In this document: piece by piece, positions 1 through 12,075 of the stretch
Numbering within the stretch: the first letter of the stretch is position 1
Layout of the letters: every line of letters starts with the position of its first letter
Assembly (NCBI GenBank): GCA_021234155.1
Contig: JAJEKV010000249.1
Coordinates: forward strand, 186,001-250,000
Direction of reading: 5' to 3'
Length of the DNA stretch: 64,000 nucleotides
Source: Isoetes taiwanensis
Taxonomy: Eukaryota > Streptophyta > Lycopodiopsida > Isoetales > Isoetaceae
Notes under the pieces: model-generated
Database searches by the model: none
What the model was told of the DNA's origin: nothing
Seen by the model: the letters and a program-made list of their open reading frames with translations, nothing else
Position numbers and translations under genes: made by a program

Positions 1-775
1 AAGATACTTGTAGCTATCTATAACTTCAACTTCGCGGCTATCATAGTGCATAGTGGGAACATTGTGACGAGAAGATTGAACTACCAAAAGCTTGGTCTTT
101 TGGAGATTAACATATGAGACTGTATTCTCACAAAAGCATGCAAAGTCGCGAGAGCATGTAAATGTTCTTTGCATACTAGCATGCAGTATATGCGAAGTGA
201 AACATCATCAAAGATACATAAGTTGCCTAATGATATAGTGTGCCAAATGTGGACCTCCACCGCCATGATTATCAAGCCATTCTTCCAATTGATCAATGTA
301 CAAGCCAAAGAGTGTAGGAGATAAAGGGCAACCCTGACGAACTCCAAATATTGCTAGTGATTTGAGTACCTGATGCTAGAAATTTAGCAAAAACCCTTTC
401 ATAGATAAACTGCATTTTGAAGGTCTTGTGGTGGAACCCCAAGTGCCTGCAAGCGCTGCCAAAGAAGCTCGTGTGGCACTGTATCAAAAGCAGAAGTAAA
501 ATCCACAAAGCATATATAGAGCTCTTGTTTCAAACTTCGACTATGTTCAATAAGCATGCGCAATGTGAAAATATGGTCTATTGTAGAATGGCATGGACGA
601 AAGCACGCTTTGTCCTACAAAGACGCATACACCAAGATGTTACGCCCATGATGTCAACTGCTTCTCAGTAAGACTGGATAAGAGCTTTGAAAATATGGAA
701 CTTACCATGATCATGCGATAATTAGAAGGGTCATGCTTATCACCTGCTTTGTAAATTGGTACCAAAGTAAATTAA
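1..775 (-). pseudogene. LINE (non-LTR) reverse transcriptase fragment
   Basis: Reading the minus strand from about 775 to 1 gives, across several frame shifts, reverse-transcriptase core motifs in order. These are a YKAGDKHDPSNYR-like block near 700-760, FVDFTSAFDTVPHELLWQRL near 455-520, GVRQGCPLSPTLFGLYIDQL near 285-345 and a KTKLLVV...YKYLGI-like block near 1-105. This order is typical of plant LINE RT domains. The frame is broken repeatedly, so the copy is dead. It runs off the left edge, so its 3' end is not visible. It is probably the same family as the copies at 12.1-13.1 and 13.8-14.8 kb, which carry the part of ORF2 just downstream of this block. Confidence 0.85.
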
Positions 776-1377
776 CTATTTTTCCATGCTCAAGCAACCA
801 TTGAACCTCACTAAAAACAATGTAATAGCAATGGCTCTTACTATCAGAATAACAAGATATCTAACTTTGTAAGCACAAATAATATTTGCAACATTTAAAC
901 AACTCTTCAAAGTTGTACAAGAGATGCTTTTTGAATAGTGCACAAAATTCAAACCAAAGTGACTCCATAGTAACTCCATAGTGTACTGATGCTTAACAAA
1001 TGAGAATTGCATGCAAAGAGGGATGAATGTATAGTTGGTAATCTTGCCCGCTACTTAACTGCCCAGTTATTGCCCATCTTGCAGGCCCATGATACTGTGA
1101 GTGATGTTGTAAGAAAAAACAAAAATTGTTTTATTTTGGAAGGACTTGCATGGGCATGTGGGAAAAATTTGTGGGCATGTGGGGGCCTGTAAAACAAAGG
1201 TTGACCATACAATAATTGTTTTAGAACCAGAATACAAGTTTACAAGCCACTGTCAGGACCTATTATTCCTAGCTGGGGTAATGTTCGATTTACCCCCCCC
1301 CCCCTCCAGTTCAAAAAAGAAAAAAGAGGAAAAAAAAGAAAAAAGAGAAATTGCATTTGGGAGGTGTTTGGGGTTAG
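776..1377. other. No gene recognised
   Basis: This is AT-rich DNA with short ORFs only. A run of C followed by an A/G-rich tract lies at about 1291-1350, just upstream of the SET-domain exons. The CXC-domain exons expected upstream of a CURLY LEAF SET domain were looked for here and not found. Confidence 0.5.
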
Positions 1378-1864
1378 ATTGCATGATGTGAAGGAACGAG
1401 GGAAGATTTACAATCGAAAAAGTTCCACTTTCCTCTTTAATTTTAATGACCATGTTCGAAAGATTTCATCATTTAGGATACTGTTGCAGAAGATTATACT
1501 TTCTTATTTGTGTGTTTGTTGATGCAGTACGTCTTAGATGCATGTCGCAAAGGCGATAAACTCAAATTTTCAAATCATTCTCCAAATCCAAATTGCTATG
1601 CAAAGGTAATAAATATGTTTATTAGATGCTAAAAAACATTAGACCATGTGCTTTAATGGCTTGTTTTTATTGGTCAGGTCATTATGGTTGATGGAGACCA
1701 CAGTAGGTATATTTGCGAAAGAAAAAATAGAAGCTGGAGAAGAGCTATCCTATGATTATCGTTATGAGCCTGACCGTGCCCCAGTATGGGCCCAAAAACC
1801 AGAAGATGGCCCAAAGCATGATGATGTGGGCAATAGCTCAGGTCGGGCTCAAAAGACTGCATAA
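1378..1864 (+). pseudogene. Enhancer-of-zeste (CURLY LEAF/SWINGER-type) SET-domain 3' exons, truncated and frameshifted
   Basis: Three consecutive plant-type exons are visible. Exon 1378-1453 reads KERGKIYNRKSSTFLFNFND. Exon 1528-1605 reads [26 protein letters not shown]-like sequence containing the [11 protein letters not shown] cofactor-site motif. Exon 1678-1864 reads VIMVDGDH, then GIFAKEKIEAGEELSYDYRY and a basic tail ending at TAA 1862-1864. All intron borders are GT-AG. The parent family is the H3K27 methyltransferase of PRC2. Upstream pre-SET/CXC and EZD parts are absent. Exon 3 needs a frame change near 1700, between GDH and GIFAK, where about two bases are missing. Because introns are kept, this is a DNA-level partial duplication rather than a retrocopy. 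The alternative is a real gene 3' end with an assembly error, whose upstream exons were replaced. Confidence 0.85.
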
Positions 1865-2330
1865 CATTATAGATCAAAAAATATTATAAAGATGGCAATT
1901 TCCACAGAATTCTCCATAACTAGTCTTGTGTATATTGTCAGGTCACATAGTGTGGATTTGAGTTAAGCCACTTCACCCCGGGCCATAGAGGGCAACCCTC
2001 CATGCGCAGCACCTTGTTGAAATTTGCAAGGTGCATATGAAAATTGAAAAGTCAATTCTCTTACAATCCATGCTTTTATATGTTAAGCAGATTCAAATTT
2101 CGAATTGTAGGGGGCGGGAAGCCTATATTGGGATGAATTAAAGATCCTGGTTTGTGAACTTATGGCGCATCGCCTTGAAATGAAAGTGAGATATAAAGCT
2201 TGAACCTACACATTGAAATTTTGAATTGTAGAGGACGGGAAGCTTGTATGGGCATGGCCTCTAAATGAAAATCGTGCAAGATCAGAATAGGAGACGAGCG
2301 CATTGGGTATCTGACAAACCAAAACAGACA
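1865..2330. repeat. Gene-free stretch with dispersed short repeats
   Basis: No coding signal is seen. Positions 1988-2017 match, inverted, 55052-55082 over about 30 bases with few differences. Inside the stretch, a 28-base module ending in cgggaagc occurs near 2098-2123 and again, diverged, near 2213-2241. Both suggest remnants of a dispersed element that has no coding capacity here. Confidence 0.5.
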
Positions 2331-2336
2331 CCATCA

Positions 2337-4050
2337 TCACTGGCCGGTATGCTTTGATGCAAGTGGTTTTTTTTTAGCGCTATACGTTTTATCTGTTTGT
2401 TTGAAAACCGACTGAATTAAAGACGGATGGCGCCATAAATGTGCGATCCCCCCATTCCGAAGAAATATTCCAAGTAAATCTATAATTATGATAGTTTGGT
2501 ATCCTATATGGCATGGGAAAAAAGGAGCCAAAATATGACGTGGAATGGGTGATAGGAGGCCATTTTGAGATCCCATATGATCCTTAGTTTAGATGACAAT
2601 ACTTCAAATTCATGCTCAGAAGCTGCAATCATACGATATGAACAACCCTTTTCGCATGATATTTTTACGTCATGCTCAACATGTGGGGTCAAAGCATACT
2701 TTCCTACATTTTCTAGCCAAGATATAACATCTTTTCTACGATCAAAGAACCATGTCATCATATTATGGTATATCAATTCCTGCGTAGCTAGTATGGGCAA
2801 CTCTCTAGGTTCATGCAACCAAGAAATTCAAAGAGTCTGCAATATTGGAAGTTAGATGTCCATACCTTTTTCTTGTGAATTTTGAGTTGGCCAATGCATA
2901 GGATCAACAGCAACAAGAATCCAAGTAGTGGCTTCTGCATTAGCTACATGCATTTCCGTGAGTACAACATCATACTCCTCAACATTGTTTGCTCTTGCAG
3001 CATTCCATAGCATGTGAACAAGATGTGTACTCTAAAAATTCTCTTGAAATTGTCAGCCAAATGGCACATGCAATAAGCATGTGGCACGTTTCCAAATCCA
3101 ACTTGCACACCTTCTAATAATAACTTCTATCTGTCCGGATGTGAAAGTGATCTGTTCATAATGATGTAAATAATTCTTCAAATTTTGTATAAATCATACC
3201 CAGTTATCGTCATTCTCGGCAAGTACTACTGCAAATGCAACAGGGAATAAACCATCATTATCATCAATAGCCGTCGCTGATAAGAGATGCCGAGATATTG
3301 TTCTTTGAGATGAGTACCATCTAGGCCAATCACTGGTCTACAGTAATGGAAATCCTTCATGCTAGCATCAAAAGCTATAAAGATACAAAAGAAATGACCT
3401 TCTACTGTTTTTTGGACAATTGCGACACTTTTGGGATTGCTATTTAGGATTTCTTCACAATACCCTTCAAGTTTCTTGTATGCTTCAGTATGGTCACCGT
3501 GAATGCTAGCATGTGCAGGCTCTTTTGCTTTCCAAGCAAGTCCATATGAAATAGTCACACCCTTCTCCCTTCTAATATCTCAAATATGATCCTTTAGTCT
3601 CAAACCTGGTTGATCTCTAAACCTGTCAATAGTACGGTTCGCAAGCTAAACTGTATTAACTTTTTTATTACCAAGACGGGGAACTCCAGAACAAGTATGA
3701 ACATCGTGAAATTTTGTTACAGCACATTGAGAACCACCATCCATTACAGAGGCATGGAGACGCCAAGTACAATTTTCAGTATTGCAGATGACTGTGTACC
3801 TACATCTACAATCCATAAAACTTACCTAATCAATTCATGGCAATCATACATAAGCCAAGGATTTTATGGAAACTAGAAACTATATGTGCAAGCCTAGCTG
3901 TTTTATCAACCTTCGACACTTTAAGTTCCACATGATGCGAGATTGCATGATTCTTTACAGCGAGCTTCAAATTAGCCAGTGAGGACCAAGCAGAACCGAG
4001 ATGCAACTTCATTTCCAGCTTAGGCACTGCTATTGAATACAACAAGGCAT
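2337..4050 (-). pseudogene. Mutator-like (MULE/MuDR) transposase, degenerate
   Basis: On the minus strand the N-terminal MuDR DNA-binding-like block lies at 4045-3900 (KLEMKLHLGSAWSSLANLKL, then AVKNHAISHH). It is followed by the MULE catalytic-domain core RPVIGLDGTHLK near 3300-3330, with the first catalytic D. A block near 3240-3120 resembles the WFIQNL...SDR region. After it come VHMLWNAARANNVEEY near 3020 and a C-terminal stretch ending FSHAI near 2508, where intact MULEs have a CxC...H SWIM zinc finger. Stops and frame shifts separate all these blocks and the zinc-finger cysteines are lost. Terminal inverted repeats could not be placed. Confidence 0.85.
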
Positions 4051-4945
4051 TGCGTAATTTAATTCCTTAGAATTCTTGTAGAAAAATCTACACTATCAAG
4101 AATGCAACATATATTCTTGTTGCAGGGTACAAGCAGGGGAGGCATAGAAATAGATGGCCGTTGATAATTCGGGGACACGTTTACTAATCCACTGAGTCCA
4201 AAATTCAACAAGTGAATCTCATTTTAAATAGAGAGGGACATGAAGGAATAAAGGTAGCGCAATAATTGTTTATTTCTAAGTGAAATTTATTGTGCATATG
4301 CAGTTATATAAATTTTACTGGCTAATCTACATAAGGATAACGGTCTACTCTATTCTATTGGGTTTCATAATCTATCTAGAAATACCTAGATTTTTTGTCT
4401 AATCTATTCTATTGTCTTTTCCAATTTACCTGAAAATACTTTAACTGAAAGCAATCAGATGGTTAGCAACAAATGCCTTTGCATTATGGTCTTTAGTCTT
4501 TAATACATCTAGAAATTTCCCATCTAGAAACATGAAAGTTGTTTTGGCAAAAGAACTAAAACTGGATGTAATGACAATGCAAAGAAACCATGAAAACAAA
4601 AATGAAACTCACATGCTAATCATGTGCAGGTTGAATTCTGGAAAAAGAGACTGAATCATAGGTTTGGAGAGCATAATCGAAGCAAATTTGGAGCGATTGA
4701 AGCTTATTTCACCGCTTCAAACAACGCGCTTCAGAAAGAAGCCCGCCACAAAATTCTGTTGGTAGAAGGGCATTCAATGAAATACAAAATGTTTTATGGG
4801 CATCTCAACAATTTTGATTTTCTATACAGGCATATACGCTGGGCAAGGGCATTTCATATATATATATAGAAAAAAAAAAGGTATCCTGGAAGATACTGCA
4901 AATCTTAAGGGCATTTGGGAGTTTTTTCCTTATATTATCATTAGT
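4051..4945. other. No gene recognised
   Basis: This is AT-rich sequence between the MULE and a PPR pseudogene. A 246-base open frame on the plus strand at 4624-4869 matches no family I know and has no splice or start context, so it is not called. Confidence 0.4.
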
Positions 4946-4949
4946 GTTT

Positions 4950-5830
4950 ATGTACAAGCAGGGCACTCAAGAAGGCCATTGGACTATTTAAGCAAATGCC
5001 TAAGCATGATATAGTCTGTTGGAATGCCATAATTGCTGGGTATTGCAAGCAAGGATAAGGATGCGTGGAAGAGGCTATCAATTTTTCTTAATGCCTGCAA
5101 GTCACTTGGAGTACAATAGTCGCAGGCTGTACTCAACAGAAAAGTACTTTGCAATTCTTCAAGCATGCTTGAGAGGGATACTTTTCAGATACTTGTCTCT
5201 TATTTTAAAAAATGCCCAAAACTGAATGTTATCTCATGGAATGCCATGCTGGGTTGCATGGAGAATGACTGCATCAAGGAGGTCTGCCAGCTTTTTGAAA
5301 ACATGCATGTCCAGATGTGGTCTCATGGAATACATGAATGATGGTTATGCAAAGTGGGGACATCTCGATCATGCACTTTGACTCTTTAATCAAATGCCGC
5401 AGTAGAATATGGTATCTTGGAATGTCATGAACACTGGAAAGATGCACTCCAAATGCTTAAGGAAATGCAGACAAAAGGTTTTGTTTTCTTTTAGTAGTAT
5501 TCTGTTTACCTATAGCCATGTTCATTGTTATTGGTTTGCCTTCATTGCAAATTACAACTGTAATGCACCTCCTATGAAGCATTATGCCTGCGTGATTGAC
5601 CTTGGCAGAATAGGGTGGTTTCTTGAAGCAAATTCTCTGACTAACAATATGGCAACGGCACCAGATGGTACATCTTGGAGAACTTTGCTTGGTTCATGCA
5701 AAATTGTCTAAAATGTGGAATGGGGCAAACATGCTGCACGACATGCATTTGACTTGGATCCAGAAAATTTTGCAGCTGATATATCACTAGCAAACCTATA
5801 CGCAGTAAATTGACTAAATTGGATTGACAT
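4950..5830 (+). pseudogene. PLS/E-class pentatricopeptide repeat (PPR) gene, degenerate
   Basis: Across three frames the plus strand keeps recognisable PPR motifs. These include GLFKQMPKHDIVCWNAIIAG (about 4983-5042), VISWNAML (about 5230), and KDALQMLKEMQTKG (about 5440-5480). The E-type end contains HYACVIDLGRIGWF...APDGTSWRTLLGSCKI (5578-5710), followed in another frame by a WGKHAARHAFDLDPENFAA-like stretch to about 5810. Such proteins normally bind organelle RNA and specify C-to-U editing sites. Many stops and shifts make this copy non-functional. No intron is seen. Confidence 0.88.
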
Positions 5831-6300
5831 TTAATCCACTTTCTAAATGACATGGAATTTTGACGCATGATATTGGACATATTAGAGAGTCAAGACTAGT
5901 ATTTGTGGAAAATGGCTATGCTCAAGTTCATGCTATGATAATGGCATCTTAATTATCCAAGAACCATTGTGTCGCTATATTTTCTGTGAGCTAATATCAT
6001 TCGATGTGGAAGTTGGAATATGTTAGATTTTATATGATAATAGAAATTAGAGTGAGGTAAGAGTGAGGTAATAAGTTGATGAGAACAAGATGGAGTGGCT
6101 TAGATCTTATATAGATGGGCATATCCATAGTTTATTTCTGTCTAGTGGATCATCTCTAATGTTAGCAATATTATGCATTGTTACTTTGGTGAATTTTAAA
6201 CCATTGAGAAAAAGGAATTGGTACAATGCGTTGTCTGTGGAACATGGTACAACTTATGAACACGCAAAGAGATAAAAACCTCAACATATCTCTTCACACA
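5831..6300. other. No gene recognised
   Basis: This is AT-rich spacer between a PPR relic and a Helitron relic. A short direct duplication (agagtgaggta) lies near 6051-6072. Nothing else stands out. Confidence 0.4.
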
Positions 6301-7195
6301 TAATTCGTGATGAACAAACAAGAAAGAAGGCTTACAGCTGCAAGAGATAGGCACGGGAAGAAGCATCGCAGAGATAGCTCAAGAACCTAAAGTTCGATTG
6401 GAGAAACAAAGAGAGAATTACAAGAGAAGAAAGTTGCAACATGCTACCGTAGAAATAAAAGAACGTCGATTGCAAAGAAATAACTACACAACAAAGACAT
6501 GATGAAAGATGCCAAATAGATGCCATAGAAACTAAAGAGGAGAATCGACAAAGATTGGTTGAACTTGCCCGATATCGACTCGAAAAAATGAGCTCACGTT
6601 GCTGCAACAGAAAGAGAAGAGGAACAACAACAAAGATTGGATGAACTTGCACAATATCAATGTCAATTGAGAGCCCAGCCTTCTACATACAGATAGTAAG
6701 GACTCTTGATGATGCACAGATAGAACGACACGATTGTGGGCCATTCAATGAGAAATGCATGCATTGTGGAGTGTTCGCATTCAAGAATGATGATACAAAA
6801 TGTTGTCACGATGGGCAAATCAAGGTGGTGGAGCCTCTACGACCAATGCCCTAGCTGATTCAGATATTACTAATCTTTGGCACCCATATCGAGCAGTTTG
6901 AAGGCCAGGAACCATATTGTTTCAAGATCCAAAGGCAAACCTACCATAGGGCAGGGCCAACTTATGCTGATGATTCCCAAGCTACAACATACTCCCAGCT
7001 CTACGTTCTAGATGCTGACTGCGGATATGAAACACGAGCTCAAACCCCCAGAAAACAAATTGTGATAGCCACCTCCTCAAAGAACTGGATGTTGAGCTGC
7101 GCAATGTCAACCCTTATGCAACAGCTCTCGTGATGATGCATGAGGTAGAAGATCAAGCACAACGTTCAGGTGAAGGTGTGAACTTACAACAAACT
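6300..7195 (+). pseudogene. Helitron replication protein/helicase N-terminal part, degenerate
   Basis: The 5' part (6330-6660) is a charged Arg/Glu-rich repeat, as in the N-terminus of plant Helitron proteins. Next comes HDCGPFNEKCMHCGVFAF (6730-6784) with a following CCHDG (about 6812), the conserved H-C-C-CC zinc module. In other frames, a YHRAGPTYADDSQATTYSQL block (about 6945-7002) is followed by QLYVLDADCGYETRAQ and ELDVELRNVNPYA. The last of these is the start of the Helitron-like N domain. The HUH Rep and helicase motifs are absent, so only a 5' fragment survives. Confidence 0.8.
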
Positions 7196-7199
7196 TAGA

Positions 7200-9180
7200 T
7201 AAGTCTGCATAGTAAAATTTGATACAAATGTTTTTTGAGAGATTAGCACCTTTTATCTTTTTAGATTAGACCAGCAAACATATCCAAGCGTATGTAATGG
7301 TGCTTGAGAGTGTTAAGGTATAACAGTTTAGTTGAAGAGCATATAAACAAACGGGAATTAGACTCAAGCAAGAGTTTGAGAGAGTTGAAAGACAAGAGGG
7401 GAGGGGTTAAAATTTGCTCTAAAAAGATACTTTGAGATTTTGCTTGATATTCAAAGTGCATTTTCAATGCAAACTAGACTTAATTCAAAATGCTACATTG
7501 ACCTTGGAAAGTATTCGAGCCCAAGTTAAAACACTTGTTCGCCAATTCGAGAAATTTTTTATTCTTGATGGCTATAACTCCTCAAATGAGGAACAAACAT
7601 TTTTTAATGTCAAAGGGTCCATTTTTTTTTGAATTGGCATATTATTCCATCTTTATGGGTTTTTTATCATCTTTTGTTCCTAATCATTGATCTAGGGTAT
7701 ATTCTGCAATTTGTGCCAGATCAACTACCAGGGATTTTAACTGAAAATTGCTGCGCCACTTCCAATGGTGCAAAAATGCTCAGTGGTCTATGCGCACATT
7801 GTATAAAAATTGGAAGGGGGGGGGACCCAATGGTAGGCATCAATGCTGCACTGAACCGGACCATGCATCTTGTGCTAAACCAGCCTGCCGAATGGATCCT
7901 GCGTTGCTGCCGGAATCAATCCTGCACTGACTCTAAGTTCTTGAACTGCCTAAATGAATCCTCCTGCCATAATCAATCATGTGCTGCTAATGCAGATAAT
8001 CCTAGGCTGGAATCAATCCTGTTCATAGCAATCGGATGTGGGAGACAAAAACCCTGCAAATGGCATCCAGAGGCCGAAGGATGAGGATTAGGCTACATGC
8101 AAGAAGCAGCTATGGCAGCATCGATTTCAGCAGCAAATCTTAACAAATGCTGCCTTTCATTTCGCCTAGACAGCAAAGCTAGCGACGGGGCCTCTGTGGA
8201 GCTTCATCTGCTATGCCAAAAGCATTGCCTCGAAGCCTGCCTCGCTGGGTGTTGTTGCCGCCTCTGCTAAAAAAAGGAAGGGGCATGCGCGCTTATTAAT
8301 TCCCTAAAAAATCGGGCTTTTGCCTTCACCTTCCCTTCGTTTAACCATTACAAAAAAAATCCATCCTAAAAACCCAAAAAAGAAACATGACCTAATTAAG
8401 CTGCTCAAACATGGCAAAATATATAGTTTTGCATACATATTAGAATCATAGTCCCAACCATTGCAAGAAACTCATCCCGCAATACAAAACGAATTGGGCA
8501 AAGTGGCATTGCTATTTGAAAAATAAAAGAATAGAAGAAATTAACAACAAATAAGAAGATCATGGCTACATAGAAAATGTCCCTTGATCAGAAAGCCATT
8601 GATCCCTAGTGATAGCCAAACCTCCTGATCCCTAGTGATCCTCTGTACACTGCCCACTTCTGTTGCAGACGAGCTTCGCGTACCCAAATTGGATACTTCC
8701 AAAGACACAAGAGATTGTGCATAATACATGCTTTTAGACATGCAAAAGAGAGCTTCTTTGGCTCCAATAGTGATAGTAAAGTCTAAGAAGACCTAAGAAT
8801 GCACCAATAATAGAGGTAGACTATTGAGAGCGTTTGAACGTAGGATTTGCCTAGATGTGGTACTATATTTATCGAACTTTTAATTTCTCTGACCTAGGAA
8901 TTCAACTGCTTCAAAATAGAAGTTGCATTTGCACAAGAAAAATATATTGGCACACCTGCAGCTAAGGAGTGGTCAGAGCAACTCAAAGACAAACAAAATA
9001 AAATGCACTAACATGTCGCACTTTTGAGCATCTGCCGCCATACTTTCACAACTCTGGAAATGAATTCAGCAAAACAGGACGACAAGTTTCTACATTCTCA
9101 AGAACGAAGTCATCTCACTGTTTTGGATGTGGCTGATCTTTTACTTTCTTACAAGTAGATCCTTGTCATACAACATTACA
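7200..9180. other. No gene recognised; imperfect repeats
   Basis: No family was recognised on either strand. At 7850-8015 the plus strand has irregular repeats of an aatcaatcctgc-like unit. They create a 151-codon Cys- and Asn-rich open frame (7629-8084) that I regard as repeat-driven. Near 8585-8640 a 17-base segment (gatccctagtgat) is duplicated. The part nearest 9182 should hold the 3' UTR of the TPR gene on the minus strand. Confidence 0.4.
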
Positions 9181-9182
9181 GC

Positions 9183-10939
9183 TCAACGCTGAAACGAGAT
9201 GGAATAGGAGCCAGTTTGGGGGTCCTGAACAGCCTTAAAATTATCCACACTCATACCAAAGCGTCCAAGAACTGAGTTTCCTAGTCCCTTCAATTTAGCT
9301 GAAATGTAACATACAGAAACATCATATAAATAATTAAACATTGCCGCAACAAAAAATCAACAAAATAATATGCAACTTCATTCAGATGCTTCACACAAAC
9401 CTCACATTTGTGATACAATTAGATAAGGACATAAGTAGCTACGCTCATAATCAATGCACTACCTTTGTAATCAATGTGCTACTTTCATTCATAGGTTATA
9501 CTAAAATATTTACATAGTCATGTGATTCAAACTTGTGAGCTTAGGGCTGTACTAAGGCTTCTTCAGCTACAACATTTTTTGTGTCTTAACTGGTAGAGGA
9601 AAGGGCAACTATGCTAACAAACAACAAGCAAAACCAAAAAGATTACACAAATAGTATTTGACGGTATAAATTGCATACACACAAAAAACATATCAAGGTT
9701 CAAGAAACAAAATAAATTCATCATGAATTCACAGCTTCCAATATGAAAGTTTATACTTACCAATCATCTCCTCTTTCATCTTCTCTCTCTGTTCTGCTAC
9801 TATTGGCTCAAGATGTCTAACAGATTTTAATGCTTCTTTATTACCAGGATCCAGTTCAAGTGCCTTCTTCATATCTGCACCAAGCAATAAACAATCCATA
9901 GTAAAACATTACCATGAAACACTCATTAAAGATACCAACCAGAAAGGGCTTCTTCCAAATGGTCGAGCTTCTCGTGTGCCTGTGCTCTCCTTACAATAGC
10001 TTTTACATAATTTGGATTCAACTCTAACGCCTTCGTGCTTTCCTGTATTGCTTCTTCATATTCACCCTGTGAGACACTATATTATTTAATACCAAAATGA
10101 AGGATCAGGAAGATATCCTTGCATGATTGCACATTGCATAAGTCCCTAAATAAGTAAGTAGGAAGCGGAAACAGCAGTTTAAATTTAAATTAGGGCATTG
10201 TCCTGAAATGCTCCTTTGCCATAGCCTCTTGCCATAGCCAGCATACCCAGCAAATGAACTAAGCTATCTCAGAAGGATTAAAAAGAGCATGCTGATAATC
10301 AGGCTTAAATATCACAACATGCTGGACGGGCTTTTGAAAGAACGAAAAACATGCAACAGATTGAGGACATAAAGCTAAGAACGGCCTGAGTTGTGAAATC
10401 TAAAGAAAACTAGAAAACAATGCACTCAACTCACCAGTTGCAAATAGCACATTGCACGATTTGAAAAACACATGGACCGAACTTCGTTGGTACTTGTATG
10501 ATCCGAAATCAGCTCCAATGCGCTGGCATAACATTCTAACGCCTCCTTGTATTTCCCAAGAACATATAGGTTATTCCCCTCTGCCTTGGCCGAATTGGCC
10601 TGACCCAACTCTCGCTGAACAACCCAACAGAATTGCGCTCAAATAAGAAGCCGATAATATCTTCAATCAAGGAAAAGGAAAACATACTTGCCATAGCTAA
10701 AAACTCACCTGGTGCTGTTCTTCTTCTGTCAATGCATCCTCATAATTGTCTTCAGTTACAGATTTCGATAAGCTAATAGGGTTGTCATTTTCTTCGCCTT
10801 CACTGGCCGTTTCCCATCCTTCGCCCTCTCGATCCATCAATTTAAAGGAGGAACTTGTGCGCTTTTCATATGGGCGTTCAAGTGCCGCGCGTCTAAAATA
10901 CTTTTCCACATTTAAGTTTATGCAGCCATACGAATCCAT
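9183..10939 (-). CDS. TTC1: TTC1-like tetratricopeptide repeat co-chaperone
   Basis: Five exons join without frame breaks: 10939-10709, 10614-10435, 10066-9940, 9874-9761 and 9298-9183. All have GT-AG borders, and the product is 255 aa. Residues 1-77 are acidic and low-complexity. Residues 78 to about 190 form TPR repeats (AKAEGNNLYVLGKYKEALEC, GEYEEAIQESTKALELNPNY, DMKKALELDPGNKEAL). The C-terminus has the TTC1 signature KLKGLGNSVLGRFGMSVDNF followed by a short tail with a Tyr-Ser-Ile-Ser-Phe end. TTC1 proteins are cytosolic TPR adaptors that bind Hsp70/Hsp90-type chaperones and other partners. The length is close to that of plant homologues (about 250-280 aa). The start is the first ATG, in frame with the acidic region. 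No duplication or damage is seen, so it is probably active. Confidence 0.93.
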
Positions 10940-11935
10940 GTAAGCATTTAAATAGTCCCTTTCTTTCTAGGGGATACCCGAAGAATATTCTCAGTGGAGG
11001 ACTGTTAAATCACCAGTTGCAAAAGAGTTTAGGGTTCGTGGTTGTTGTTGGCAAGGCTAACATAAAGGTCCCGTCCCAAATGAGAAGCCCAAAGTTGGAA
11101 CCTATAAGTTCTTAGTAGCAAAGACATAGTAAAAACCATCAAAGTGCACGCAAATGACGTTTTTTAGGGTGCACCCCCAATAGGCAGTTACACAACCTGA
11201 CTTTGCCGTATGGCAACCCCAGTTACGAATTTTGCCATTCCCATTACCCTCTCCAAAATTGGTTTTGGCTGAGATGGCAAGGTTGCCTTCAAAATCTTCG
11301 GAAGTAACGTAAGACTTCTGAATTGTCGAAATGCAATGTGAGTTTGTCTTTTAGCAAGACGCTTTTGTTCTGTAGTGATCAAGCTTTTGTTTTGTGCAAA
11401 ACAAGCTTTTACCATAGCAAAAACACCAGATCGTGAAATCACGTTGTAATGGAAACGCTCATAGCTAAGGGCTCTTGCAACATCTTTGCTTTATTGATGT
11501 GGCAAAGGAGAAAAATTGAGTTCGAGTCTTAATGGGCACGCCCCTTTATTGCCTATTTTTTGGCTATGCTACGAATGCAGATGCCATATACATATCATGT
11601 ATAAGTGAATCCCTGGCGACATTAAACATCTAACTTTTGGGCAAAATTAAATATGTAACTTCTGAGCAAATCTTGATTGTTAATTCTTTGAGGCTCAATT
11701 CTCTTTTGCTAATATATGGAAATGCCTCCATACTTGTTGGAACCTTTGTGCAGACTTCCATGGCCTTAATTTGCATCCCCTTGCTTGATCTTATGTTTGT
11801 TTTATAGCCTAATAATTGCATCAATGAACTATAATTGCAATAATAAAGGAATGTTCCAATTCTTAAAGTACCTCAAAAATTTGGAGGGCCAGAGAAAAGA
11901 AGTGGCCTTAATTTAAATTTCAATGGCAATTGGAA
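10940..11935. promoter_or_regulatory. Upstream region of the TPR gene; otherwise empty
   Basis: The first few hundred bases should contain the promoter and 5' UTR of the TPR gene, but no clear TATA box was identified. The remainder to 11935 is AT-rich. Its short open frames on the minus strand (around 11188-11442 and 11630-11824) match nothing recognisable. Confidence 0.35.
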
Positions 11936-12075
11936 GGAGGGAGGGAGGGAGGGAGGGAGGGAGGGAGAGAAGAGAATAGAATAGAATAGAATAGAATAGA
12001 ATAGAATAGAATAGAATAGAATAGAATAGAATAGAATAGAATAGAATAGAATAGAATAGAATAGAATAGAATAGA
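11936..12075. repeat. GGGA and AATAG microsatellites at a LINE 3' end
   Basis: A (GGGA)n tract (11936-11967) is followed by about twenty copies of a pentamer gaata (11973-12075). The pentamer array ends exactly where a LINE 3' end, read on the minus strand, begins. It therefore looks like the expanded tail of that LINE (CTATT repeats in LINE orientation) rather than an independent microsatellite. Confidence 0.9.

Noticed and set aside
7629-8084. 151-codon Cys/Asn-rich open frame
   Set aside because: The composition follows imperfect aatcaatcctgc repeats, with no family match and no gene context.
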